Part shown: piece by piece, positions 6,303-13,434 of the stretch
Layout of the letters: the number at the start of each line of letters is the position of its first letter
Position numbering within the stretch: position 1 is the stretch's first letter
Assembly (NCBI GenBank): GCA_003503535.1
Contig: DOCI01000248.1
Span: 447 to 15,405 of the forward strand
Direction: 5' to 3'
DNA from: Planctomycetaceae bacterium
Lineage (GTDB): Bacteria; Planctomycetota; Planctomycetia; Planctomycetales; Planctomycetaceae
DNA: 14,959 bases
Position numbers and translations under genes: made by a program
The notes under the pieces: generated by a model
Database searches by the model: none
Told to the model about the DNA's origin: nothing
Seen by the model: only the letters and a program-made list of their open reading frames with translations

Positions 6303-9176
6303 CTACGATTTGAGCCGAAAGACTCGATCTGATTGTTCGCCTGATTTTTCCGGGAAGACGTTCATCTTCTTCAATCCCTGTGTCACTTCGATATCCTGTG
6401 CCAGCGATGAAGAGAGCAGTAATCCATCGGCGACTGCTCGTTCGAGCATTTGATTCGCAGTGGTGACGACGCGTCCGAAATAATCCATTTGACCATTCAT
6501 GGTCGTCGTCATGGTAGTGCCTCGATGTAAAGTGACGCCGAGTGGCATCTTGAATTCTCTGGTCTGTTGTTCTTTCAGCAGGGAATGAGTCAACTCCAGT
6601 GCATCATTCGTTTCTGGGAACGCGGCTAGAATACGATCTTCCGCTTGCTTGATGACCTGTCCGCGATAGGCAACAACTGACTGGCACAACGTTTCAAATT
6701 TCTGCGACAACATCCGAAATGCACCAGATTCACTGGATGCTTCGAACAAGGCTTCGAGATCAGTGATGCGAATGCCGAGTAATGTACAGGTTGTGTAATC
6801 GGTCAGTTGTTCTCGGGAGAGAACTTCATCTGGGAACAGTTCTCGGAACATCGCAATTCGGCTTGCATCGGCTGCAGTCAGAACATTCTGATTGAGAACA
6901 GTGCGTTCCAGTCGAACCAGCAATGGAATTTCATATCCGTTTTCGAGTGTTAAAAGTTGACGACCGGCCTGGAGTCTTGTTTTGCAGCGAGTGTCAAACT
7001 TTTGAGAGAGTTTCAGTGAAGTTCGGATCGCCCCCTGATTAGATTCGGCAATAAATTGTGCGGTGTACGGAAGTTGTGGTCCTCGCAATGTGTAAGTGCC
7101 GGCGTCCAATGCGAGATCGAATTCGAGTTTCTCACCCGGAGACATCCGTGCCTGAGCGACGACATGCGGAGCATGTTCGGGGCCGCCAATGCAATACGTC
7201 TTCAAATCGGCTTTGCGGATTTCCGGATGAACTCGGAAAAATACCTCGATTGCGTTCTGAAAGTCGGTTTCGAATTCCAGGTCACAGGCTTCGCAGTAAG
7301 AGTGTTTGTCGATGTCAGCGATGGTGTCTTTAATGTCCGATGAGATTCGGCATGTCGGGCAAAGGATATCCCAGTGCAATTCGAGCAGACCAACTGTGCA
7401 CGCCTGCAGGCAGGTTTCGGAAAATATCTGTTTGTCCAATCCCCACTTTTCTGCAATCGCATACGGGCGAATTCGTGCGAGTTCCTGAGCAGGAGAATCT
7501 GTCAGATGCCGGATTAAATAATCAAGAGAATCCTGGTCCACTTGTGTTGAATCCAGTCGTTCAACGCGAGACTGTATCCGCTGCTGGATTGACCTGGTGA
7601 GCTTGGCGGGAGACTCAAAAGGATCTTCCAGGTTGACCTGTTTTGATTTCTTCGCGATGACAGAATCAATCCGCTTGTAAACCTGATCGAGGTTTTTGCG
7701 GCCTTTGACGTTGACTTCAAGGTGAGCCAGGAAGCGTCCCAACATGCCTCGTGTGGCTACGCGGACTCGATGCAGTAATATTGTACCACCATTCGATAAG
7801 GGCTGTAGTTCGACAATGCTGGCAAACCAGTGAAATGAGCCATTCTTGAATTCGCGAAGAACTCCAAGGCGTTTTCCTTCCACCCATTCAAAGGGATGTT
7901 CTTCCCAGGTGAGTTTTGAGAAGCCCAATTTGAAAGACCCGAATCTTCGTATCTGCCCATTCTCGTCCCGTTCCGTTTGATAATCGACAGACGGTAAACC
8001 GACTGCCTGATTGATGCGTTCGGTATTGGAGACAAGTGGCCAGAGTTCTTGTGGAGTCGATTTCAAATCCCATTCCCAGACGGCTTCTGTGATTTGAGAC
8101 TTAACCTCAGGCACGATGGGATGAATGGCCACATCGTTGGTTTCTCCACGCAATAATCGATCGATTTCATCGCGTAAATGAGCCCCATCGGCAAAGCGTT
8201 GATCGGGAGTTTTCTGCAGGCAGCGTTCAATGAGAGCAGCCACGCCATCGCTGACTTCGGGGTTGTGCTTACGAATATCGGGTGCTTCTTCAAAGCTGTG
8301 CATCGTAATCAGTTTGACGGGATCGGGAGCCTGAAATGGCGGCCTGCCAGCCAGTATTTGAAACAGGGTGATACCCAATGCGTAAATGTCGGTCGCCGGA
8401 CTGATTTTGTACTGTCCCGAGCATTGTTCCGGCGAGAGATAATACGGAGTGCCGAGCATGGCTCCCGTTTTGGTCATCGCCATCGATTCGGACTGGTCAA
8501 CGTGCCGAGCCAGACCGAAGTCGGTCAACTTGACCATCGGATGATGACCGCCGCGAATCAATTCGGATAACGTATGGACCGCTTCCTGTCCGGGAACTTC
8601 TTCAACAACCAGCATCACATTAGCGGGTTTGATATCACTATGAACAATTCCGCGTGAGTGGGCTTCGGCCAGGGCATCGCAGATGTCTCGAATGATCCCC
8701 AGGGCCAAGTACTCGGAAAGTTTTCGTTCGACGGCCAGCAGTACTTTGAGATCGATCCCGTTGACATAGTCCATCACGAGGTAAAAAACGCCATTCCATT
8801 CGCCGGCATCTCTCAAATTAGAAACGTGAGGATGATTTACCTCGCCAAGCAGTTTGGCTTCTTTTTCAAAACGACGGACGGCATCCAGATCAGGTTCGGC
8901 ATCTTGAGTAAGTACTTTGATGGCGACTTCGGAGTTGTCACGTTCATCAATACCGAGATAGACCGCACCCATCCCGCCAGCACCCAACTTTTTGACGATC
9001 CGGTATGTACCGATTTGCTGAAGCTGTTGGGCATTCCGCGAAACGGGAGCCATGCCGTGCGATATCCGGGGATCAGTTTCAATCTGCCCTGTAACTTCGC
9101 AAATATCGATCTCATCAACGCCGTTTTTCACGAAATGTGAACTGGCATTGGTGTGGTCCAGATTGGTGACTGTCAT
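6303..9176 (-). CDS. Ser/Thr kinase with SRPBCC-like, zinc-ribbon and degenerate cyclase regions
   Basis: Numbered from the ATG at 9176 (957 aa). Kinase domain at about 58-343: P-loop GAGGMG (65-70), Lys87 (VAIK), catalytic loop HSDIKPAN (Asp181, Lys183, Asn186), DFG at 219-221 and SPE after the activation loop. HSD replaces the usual HRD, so this is a non-RD kinase. Residues about 366-508 (WEWDLKSTPQELWPLVS onward) look like an SRPBCC-type domain found before cyclase domains in some class III cyclases. Cys606, 609, 628 and 631 (CPTC...CEAC) form a zinc ribbon. Residues about 795-928 keep the class III cyclase outline (VIKQAEDRILAAF, MDYFGRVVTTANQML). They lack an Asp at the expected first metal position, and the transition-state Asn and Arg are Thr905 and Gln909, so catalysis is unlikely. 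No TM segment is evident. The frame opens at TTG 9227, but ATG 9176 has the better ribosome site. Confidence 0.9.
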   Translation of the reverse strand: MTVTNLDHTNASSHFVKNGVDEIDICEVTGQIETDPRISHGMAPVSRNAQQLQQIGTYRIVKKLGAGGMGAVYLGIDERDNSEVAIKVLTQDAEPDLDAVRRFEKEAKLLGEVNHPHVSNLRDAGEWNGVFYLVMDYVNGIDLKVLLAVERKLSEYLALGIIRDICDALAEAHSRGIVHSDIKPANVMLVVEEVPGQEAVHTLSELIRGGHHPMVKLTDFGLARHVDQSESMAMTKTGAMLGTPYYLSPEQCSGQYKISPATDIYALGITLFQILAGRPPFQAPDPVKLITMHSFEEAPDIRKHNPEVSDGVAALIERCLQKTPDQRFADGAHLRDEIDRLLRGETNDVAIHPIVPEVKSQITEAVWEWDLKSTPQELWPLVSNTERINQAVGLPSVDYQTERDENGQIRRFGSFKLGFSKLTWEEHPFEWVEGKRLGVLREFKNGSFHWFASIVELQPLSNGGTILLHRVRVATRGMLGRFLAHLEVNVKGRKNLDQVYKRIDSVIAKKSKQVNLEDPFESPAKLTRSIQQRIQSRVERLDSTQVDQDSLDYLIRHLTDSPAQELARIRPYAIAEKWGLDKQIFSETCLQACTVGLLELHWDILCPTCRISSDIKDTIADIDKHSYCEACDLEFETDFQNAIEVFFRVHPEIRKADLKTYCIGGPEHAPHVVAQARMSPGEKLEFDLALDAGTYTLRGPQLPYTAQFIAESNQGAIRTSLKLSQKFDTRCKTRLQAGRQLLTLENGYEIPLLVRLERTVLNQNVLTAADASRIAMFRELFPDEVLSREQLTDYTTCTLLGIRITDLEALFEASSESGAFRMLSQKFETLCQSVVAYRGQVIKQAEDRILAAFPETNDALELTHSLLKEQQTREFKMPLGVTLHRGTTMTTTMNGQMDYFGRVVTTANQMLERAVADGLLLSSSLAQDIEVTQGLKKMNVFPEKSGEQSDRVFRLKS

Positions 9177-9504
9177 ATTGGTAAACTCTCCATGAGCACG
9201 CGAGATCCAAGTTTGATCTGTATTCAAACTTAGTTCGCAGGAGAGCTATTGACGGGAAATGCCTATCTGGGACGACATAATTACGTCGATTTCTAAAGAT
9301 CGTGGCGAAGTTTTCGATTCTGAGGATTTATTGCATCAATTCGGTCATACGCTTGATCAGAGGTGAACAATTCGTGGATTTTGACTCTCGGCTGATCACT
9401 TATCAATGATTGCGCACAATTTGGATGGAAGGACAATTCCAAACTGGTCGAATAGCGGATTGCTACCCAACCTGTGTCATTGCACTCTGTTTGCAACAAA
9501 TAAG
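9177..9504. other. Intergenic region between kinase and outer-membrane-type gene
   Basis: These 328 bases contain the kinase leader and presumably its promoter. A 68-codon minus-strand frame at 9293-9499 starts at TTG, lacks a clear ribosome site and shows no protein-like features, so I do not call it a gene. No hairpin with a T-run was seen after the outer-membrane-type gene. Confidence 0.4.
9186..9191 (-). promoter_or_regulatory. Shine-Dalgarno site supporting the kinase start at 9176
   Basis: GGAGAG on the minus strand lies 9 bases before the ATG at 9176. The upstream in-frame TTG at 9227 has no comparable site, so the shorter start is preferred. Confidence 0.5.
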
Positions 9505-10437
9505 TTATCTTCGCAAATCTACTGAGAAGGATGTATTGCTGGCCACAGGAAGCACGGGCGAGTTACGTAGTTTTCGCCAGCCGTAGGCGTTGCCGCCGGG
9601 GTAGTAGACGAATCCGAGGTAGGCATCGACGGTGCCCGTATCGGAAGGTGTGATGAAGTTCGCTTCTCCGAAAAGTGCGATATGACTGTTGAGCGGGACG
9701 TGAAAGTCGGCTCCATAAATCAGTACATTCGGTGTGCGACTCTGGTCTCCCAAAGCGACATTGTTCTGAGCATGACTTTCCGCCATTCCCAGCCAGATCG
9801 AAGTTTCCGACTGATTATCCCATGTCTGACGATAAAACTGACTCCCCTGAGCAATCGATTCCAGTTCGACCGGGATCGCTCCCCAGGTTTCGGTCGCATT
9901 TGTCAGTGGCAATATTCCGTAGAAGCCGACTTCGCGATCCGGTGTCATCCGATAGCTCACGCGACCGCGAGTCTGACTGAGAGAAAACTGATTATAATCA
10001 TCTTCCGCCAGATAATCGTAGACTGCTCCCCACGTCCAGCCGGTTTCCGACTTCTGAAATAGACCGAATGTTGTGAACGACTGTGTACGGGCACTGGCTC
10101 CCTGAACACGGGATGTGACCCGAACCGCATGATCGCCTGCATTAATCGCCGTTCCGACCTGCAGGCCCAGGCCCCACTCCGGGACAATGATCGAGCCATA
10201 ATTGACATGCACCCGGGTTCCCATGTGGGCATTAACCCCGAAATCCTGAGGCTGCTTGGAACCTTCCAGCCCGGCAAAAAATTCCAGACCATCCATCCAA
10301 CTGCTTTCGCAGCAGTTCTCCAGGCACTCATCATAACTGACATTCGTCAAGAATTCAGACTCAATACTTTCAGCAAAACCGGACTGGCAAATTGATGAAA
10401 CTGACATGTAAACAACTGCAATTAAAAACGCACGCAT
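9505..10437 (-). CDS. Exported outer-membrane-type protein, planctomycete family
   Basis: The ATG at 10437 gives 310 residues beginning MRAFLIAVVYMSVSSICQSGFA, a typical signal peptide with likely cleavage after GFA. The longer frame from TTG at 10536 would bury this signal behind 33 residues, so it is rejected. The mature part has a short Cys-containing segment (YDECLENCCESSWMDG). It is followed by alternating aromatic and polar strands such as GLEFFAGLEGSKQP, VHVNYGSIIVPEWGLGLQVG and IALFGEANFITPSDTG, ending with DAYLGFVYYPGG. This looks like a beta-barrel or barrel-like outer-membrane protein and resembles DUF6666-type proteins common in planctomycetes (from memory, not searched). Function is unknown. 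It is a single gene with only weak GGATGG before the start. Confidence 0.75.
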   Translation of the reverse strand: MRAFLIAVVYMSVSSICQSGFAESIESEFLTNVSYDECLENCCESSWMDGLEFFAGLEGSKQPQDFGVNAHMGTRVHVNYGSIIVPEWGLGLQVGTAINAGDHAVRVTSRVQGASARTQSFTTFGLFQKSETGWTWGAVYDYLAEDDYNQFSLSQTRGRVSYRMTPDREVGFYGILPLTNATETWGAIPVELESIAQGSQFYRQTWDNQSETSIWLGMAESHAQNNVALGDQSRTPNVLIYGADFHVPLNSHIALFGEANFITPSDTGTVDAYLGFVYYPGGNAYGWRKLRNSPVLPVASNTSFSVDLRR

Positions 10438-10633
10438 CACACCATCCGTATTTACTAGGGAAAAACCCTGACCATTGAATAACCATTTCTTTCCATCGGC
10501 CAGTTGCAATCGGAAAAAATTGAATTTTTGATTCAATTCATGCGTCCGCTACAATCGTTAAAGTCGCAAAAGATGTGGTCTTGCGTATACTTCCTGCTAA
10601 GTTCGGCTGGATGCAGGTATCTGAAGAAAGGGC

Positions 10634-10674
10634 ACAAAAAAACGCTCGTCCTCAAAAATTGAGGGCGAGCGTTT
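10634..10674 (-). terminator. Intrinsic terminator of the tRNA-Leu gene
   Basis: Read on the minus strand, AACGCTCG-c-CCTCAA-ttt-TTGAGG-a-CGAGCGTT is a 14-pair stem with one mismatch and a 3-base loop, followed directly by a run of T (plus-strand A run at 10636-10642). It begins about 10 bases after the tRNA 3' end. This is a strong Rho-independent terminator. Confidence 0.9.
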
Positions 10675-10682
10675 CAATTGGA

Positions 10683-10766
10683 TACCGAAGGCGGGACTCG
10701 AACCCGCACGGGGTTTACCCCCATCGGATTTTGAATCCGACGCGTCTGCCATTCCGCCACTTCGGC
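10683..10766 (-). tRNA. tRNA-Leu (anticodon CAA)
   Basis: The 84-base minus-strand RNA folds as a class II tRNA. The acceptor arms are GCCGAAG/CTTCGGT with discriminator A. The anticodon stem TCGGA/TCCGA encloses loop TTCAAAA, with anticodon CAA at plus positions 10731-10733. A long variable arm (GGGG-TAAA-CCCC) follows. The T arm is GCGGG-TTCGAGT-CCCGC. Long variable arm, A73 and CAA all indicate leucine, reading UUG codons. Position 1-72 is a G-U wobble. The CCA end is not encoded (TCC follows A73), so it must be added by CCA-adding enzyme. Confidence 0.96.
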
Positions 10767-10782
10767 TCTGTGTAAGTGTCGA

Positions 10783-10811
10783 AAATTAACGTATTTTCTG
10801 CGAAACTACAA
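10783..10811 (-). promoter_or_regulatory. Weak sigma-70-like promoter for tRNA-Leu
   Basis: On the minus strand TTGTAG (plus 10806-10811) and TAATTT (plus 10783-10788) are separated by 17 bases, and the second lies 16 bases before the tRNA. Each box matches the consensus at only about half its positions, so this is a suggestion from spacing and place. Confidence 0.25.
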
Positions 10812-10995
10812 GCATAAATGCTGAATGGATCGGGTTTGATCGTTCAGTTCATGTTCGACACATCAATCCATATTATGTTCATCGATTTCTGCCATTCCCT
10901 TTCGTAGTTACGCGATGCGGATTATTGTGAGGAGACCATCGGTCGAATGACCAATGGAATAACTCGATGATTTCAACACTCAGGAATTCTTATCG

Positions 10996-12369
10996 ATGAA
11001 GTTACTCTCATTTATCTTCTGTCTGATGGCTGCTTTGGCTTCTTGTTCGAACTCGACTGCCAGTGAGCAGCCGAACATTATTTTTATCCTCTCGGATGAT
11101 ATCGCCCAGGGAGATCTGGGTTGCTACGGTCAGAAACGGATTCAAACTCCGCATTTGGATCAGATGGCTGCCGAAGGAACACGTTACCTGCAGGCTTATT
11201 GCGGAACGTCTGTCTGTGCACCATCTCGTTCTTCCCTGATGACGGGTCTGCATATGGGACATTGTCCGATTCGAGCGAATCGCGAGATTCAGCCGGAAGG
11301 TCAAATGCCAATGCCGGCCAACACTTATACGGTTGCAAAGCATCTTAAATCTCAGGGCTATGCCACTGCCTGCATCGGCAAATGGGGTATGGGCATGTTC
11401 GATACAACGGGTAGCCCAGCCAAGTTGGGGTTCGATCATTTTTATGGCTACAACTGCCAGCGACACGCTCACAGTTACTTCCCGACTTATCTCTACAACG
11501 ACGACCAACGTTTTGAACTTGCCGGTAACACCGGCAAACCGGGGCGGGGGAAATCTTATGCTCAAAATTATCTCGCTGATGAAACGATTCGCTGGATCGA
11601 CGAGCAGAATGCCAGCCCCTTCTTTCTATTTTATGCAGCGACCTTGCCGCATGGTCGTTATGAGATCGATGATCAGGGAATTTATTCTGAAAAAGACTGG
11701 AGCGAGTTGCAAAAGAACTACGCGGCTATGGTCACTCGCTTCGACAGCGATGTCGGTCGCATTCTCGATCTGCTGCGAAAAAAAGGGATCGCCAAAAACA
11801 CATTGGTCATCTTCTCTGGCGATAATGGTTCGTCATTCAATCCCAATTCCGAAATTGGAAAACTGTTTGATCAGACGATGGACGGTCAATTGCGTGGCTA
11901 CAAACGAGGCATGTATGAAGGAGCATTACGCCAGGCGGCCATTTCCTGGTGGCCGGGTACTGTTCCCGCCGGTCGTGTCACTGAAGAGCCCTGGGCCTTC
12001 TGGGATTTTCTCCCGACCGTTGTCGAATTAACTAATTCCGAACTTCCAGGTGATGTTCGTACCGATGGAAAGTCGCTGGTCAGTTTCCTCAAAGGGGGAT
12101 CTGCTCCCGAACGTGATTATTTTTACTGGGAATTGCATGAAGGAAAATCGATTCAAGCGATTCGTTTCGGTAACTGGAAAGCCGTCCGCAATGGACCGTC
12201 TCTGCCGATCGAACTGTATAATCTCGAAACAGATACTGGTGAAAAACACAATCTTGCAAATGAGAAACCAGATCTTGTCAAAAAAGCAGAACGCCTGATG
12301 GCCGATGCTCGTGAAGAAGATCCCAATTGGCCACTACGGGATGCGAAGCCAAAGCGTAAACCGAATTAG
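10996..12369 (+). CDS. Sulfatase (arylsulfatase-type), probable lipoprotein
   Basis: The 457-residue protein has the type I sulfatase active site [11 protein letters not shown] (Cys74, Arg78), which is converted to formylglycine. The metal ligands are Asp34-Asp35 (LSDD) and the Asp-Asn pair in [19 protein letters not shown] and YFYWELHEG are also typical of arylsulfatase-like enzymes. It is distinct from the iduronate-type sulfatase at 3492, which has DHGFHLGEK instead of GDNG. The N-terminus reads [24 protein letters not shown] is a good lipobox with Cys17 as acceptor, so the enzyme may be lipid-anchored rather than freely secreted. A type I cleavage after about residue 23 is the alternative. 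The ATG at 10996 has AGGA about 11 bases before it. The C-terminus is Lys/Pro rich. It hydrolyses sulfate esters of an unknown substrate. Confidence 0.92.
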   Translation: MKLLSFIFCLMAALASCSNSTASEQPNIIFILSDDIAQGDLGCYGQKRIQTPHLDQMAAEGTRYLQAYCGTSVCAPSRSSLMTGLHMGHCPIRANREIQPEGQMPMPANTYTVAKHLKSQGYATACIGKWGMGMFDTTGSPAKLGFDHFYGYNCQRHAHSYFPTYLYNDDQRFELAGNTGKPGRGKSYAQNYLADETIRWIDEQNASPFFLFYAATLPHGRYEIDDQGIYSEKDWSELQKNYAAMVTRFDSDVGRILDLLRKKGIAKNTLVIFSGDNGSSFNPNSEIGKLFDQTMDGQLRGYKRGMYEGALRQAAISWWPGTVPAGRVTEEPWAFWDFLPTVVELTNSELPGDVRTDGKSLVSFLKGGSAPERDYFYWELHEGKSIQAIRFGNWKAVRNGPSLPIELYNLETDTGEKHNLANEKPDLVKKAERLMADAREEDPNWPLRDAKPKRKPN

Positions 12370-12383
12370 TGGCTAATGAATAG

Positions 12384-12413
12384 AACCCTCAACTTTTAAC
12401 TTTCAACCCTCAA
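12384..12413. repeat. Short direct repeat in spacer
   Basis: AACCCTCAA occurs twice at a 21-base interval (12384-12392 and 12405-12413), with ACTTTTAACTTTC between. It is low-complexity spacer between the sulfatase and hemQ. It gives no clear hairpin and no T-run. Confidence 0.4.
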
Positions 12414-12435
12414 AACTCCCCAGGAAAGTATCGAA

Positions 12436-13287
12436 ATGTCTGGACGTCCTCCAATGCCCTCGACCCCGCAAGAAGAGCCAAGTATCAAATTGCACGAAGG
12501 CTGGCATTGTCTGCAGGTTTATTATCAGGTGAATCAACGGGAGTTGAAGAACCTGTCAAAAAAACAGTGTCGACGGGGCATTCAGCAGGTTATCGAGATC
12601 CTGAATCCAGAGCGTGCAGGAGTTCCAGAACGGATGCAGGTGTTTGCCACTTCCGGGCATCGGGCAGACCTGGGATTGATGCTGATGGATCCTGATCCGC
12701 TGGTGATTGACACGATCTGTCAGGAACTCCGTTCTTCAGAACTGGGAACGGTTTTGCAACCGACGTATTCGTTCGTCTCTTTGACGGAAATTTCCGAGTA
12801 TGTGCCGACTCTCGAACAGTTCTCTGAAAAACTGATTCGCGAAGGGGCCAATCCTGAAGACGACATGTTCAAAGCTCGTGTTCGCGGCTACGAACAACGT
12901 CTGCCCGCGATGAACAAACAGCGGATTTATCCCGAAATCCCACCCTATCCCGTGCACTGTTTTTACCCGATGAACAAGATTCGTGATCCCCACGCGAACT
13001 GGTTCGATCTCCCTTTCAGTGCCCGTTCCGAATTAATGGCCGAACATGCGACATCGGGAATCAAATTCGCAGGGAAAGTTTCTCAGTTGATCACTGCTTC
13101 GACCGGATTTGATGACTGGGAATGGGGCGTTACCTTGTGGGCTCGCAATCCGATTCACGTGAAAGACATCGTCTATACGATGCGATTCGACAAAGCCTCT
13201 GCCCGTTACGCGGAATTCGGTCCGTTCTATATCGGCTATGTGATGTCAGCTGCTGAGGTTTTGAAGCATGTGCGGATTGATGCTTGA
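12436..13287 (+). CDS. hemQ: Coproheme decarboxylase (HemQ/ChdC)
   Basis: This 283-residue protein belongs to the chlorite dismutase superfamily and matches coproheme decarboxylases, which convert coproheme III to heme b with hydrogen peroxide in the last step of the coproporphyrin-dependent heme pathway. Tyr177 lies in the YPMNKIR motif, 27 residues before His204 (MAEHATSGIKFAGKV). Gln217 is 13 residues after His204. These spacings equal Tyr147/His174/Gln187 of the Listeria enzyme. Lys181 fits the coproheme-propionate lysine. The C-terminus DWEWGVTLWARNP and MRFDKASARYAEFGPFYIG is also characteristic. A Pro-rich N-terminal extension of about 20 residues makes it longer than the usual 250. 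ATG 12436 has AGGAAAG at 12422-12428. It is cytosolic. It follows the sulfatase by 66 bases but is probably unrelated to it. Chlorite dismutase itself is unlikely given the YPM motif. Confidence 0.92.
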   Translation: MSGRPPMPSTPQEEPSIKLHEGWHCLQVYYQVNQRELKNLSKKQCRRGIQQVIEILNPERAGVPERMQVFATSGHRADLGLMLMDPDPLVIDTICQELRSSELGTVLQPTYSFVSLTEISEYVPTLEQFSEKLIREGANPEDDMFKARVRGYEQRLPAMNKQRIYPEIPPYPVHCFYPMNKIRDPHANWFDLPFSARSELMAEHATSGIKFAGKVSQLITASTGFDDWEWGVTLWARNPIHVKDIVYTMRFDKASARYAEFGPFYIGYVMSAAEVLKHVRIDA

Positions 13288-13332
13288 GTAGGAGCAAAAG
13301 CCTACTCTGCTTTGTATTCCTACAATCAGGGA

Positions 13333-13417
13333 GGGTGGCGGGGGCGCTCTCGCAGAGAAGCCCCCGAGACATTGAACGATCGGGGGCTTCCGCTGAAGCG
13401 GAGCGCCCCCGCCACCC
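13333..13417. repeat. Long hairpin repeat between convergent genes, copy B
   Basis: The outer 17-base arms are perfect inverted copies (13333-13349 and 13401-13417, starting GGGTGGCGGGGGCGCTC). An inner pair GAAGCCCCCG (13357-13366) / CGGGGGCTTC (13381-13390) is also perfect. The loop is at 13367-13380 and a small asymmetric bulge lies between the stems. It sits between the hemQ stop (13287) and the NfeD stop (13435), so a transcript from either strand would fold into a very stable hairpin. The left half matches copy A at 1561-1657. It has no T-run. It could block transcription or exonucleases from both sides, or be a REP/MITE-like repeat. Confidence 0.85.
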
Positions 13418-13434
13418 GCAATTTTAAGCTCAGT

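Noticed and set aside
9271..9290. Possible inverted repeat CGAC-ataattac-GTCG upstream of the kinase
   Set aside because: The arms are only four bases and likely chance.
9293..9499. 68-codon minus-strand frame
   Set aside because: It has a TTG start, no ribosome site and no family resemblance.
11333..12031. 232-codon plus-strand frame inside the second sulfatase
   Set aside because: It is a long alternative frame within a gene whose sulfatase motifs and stop are clear. The translation has no domain.
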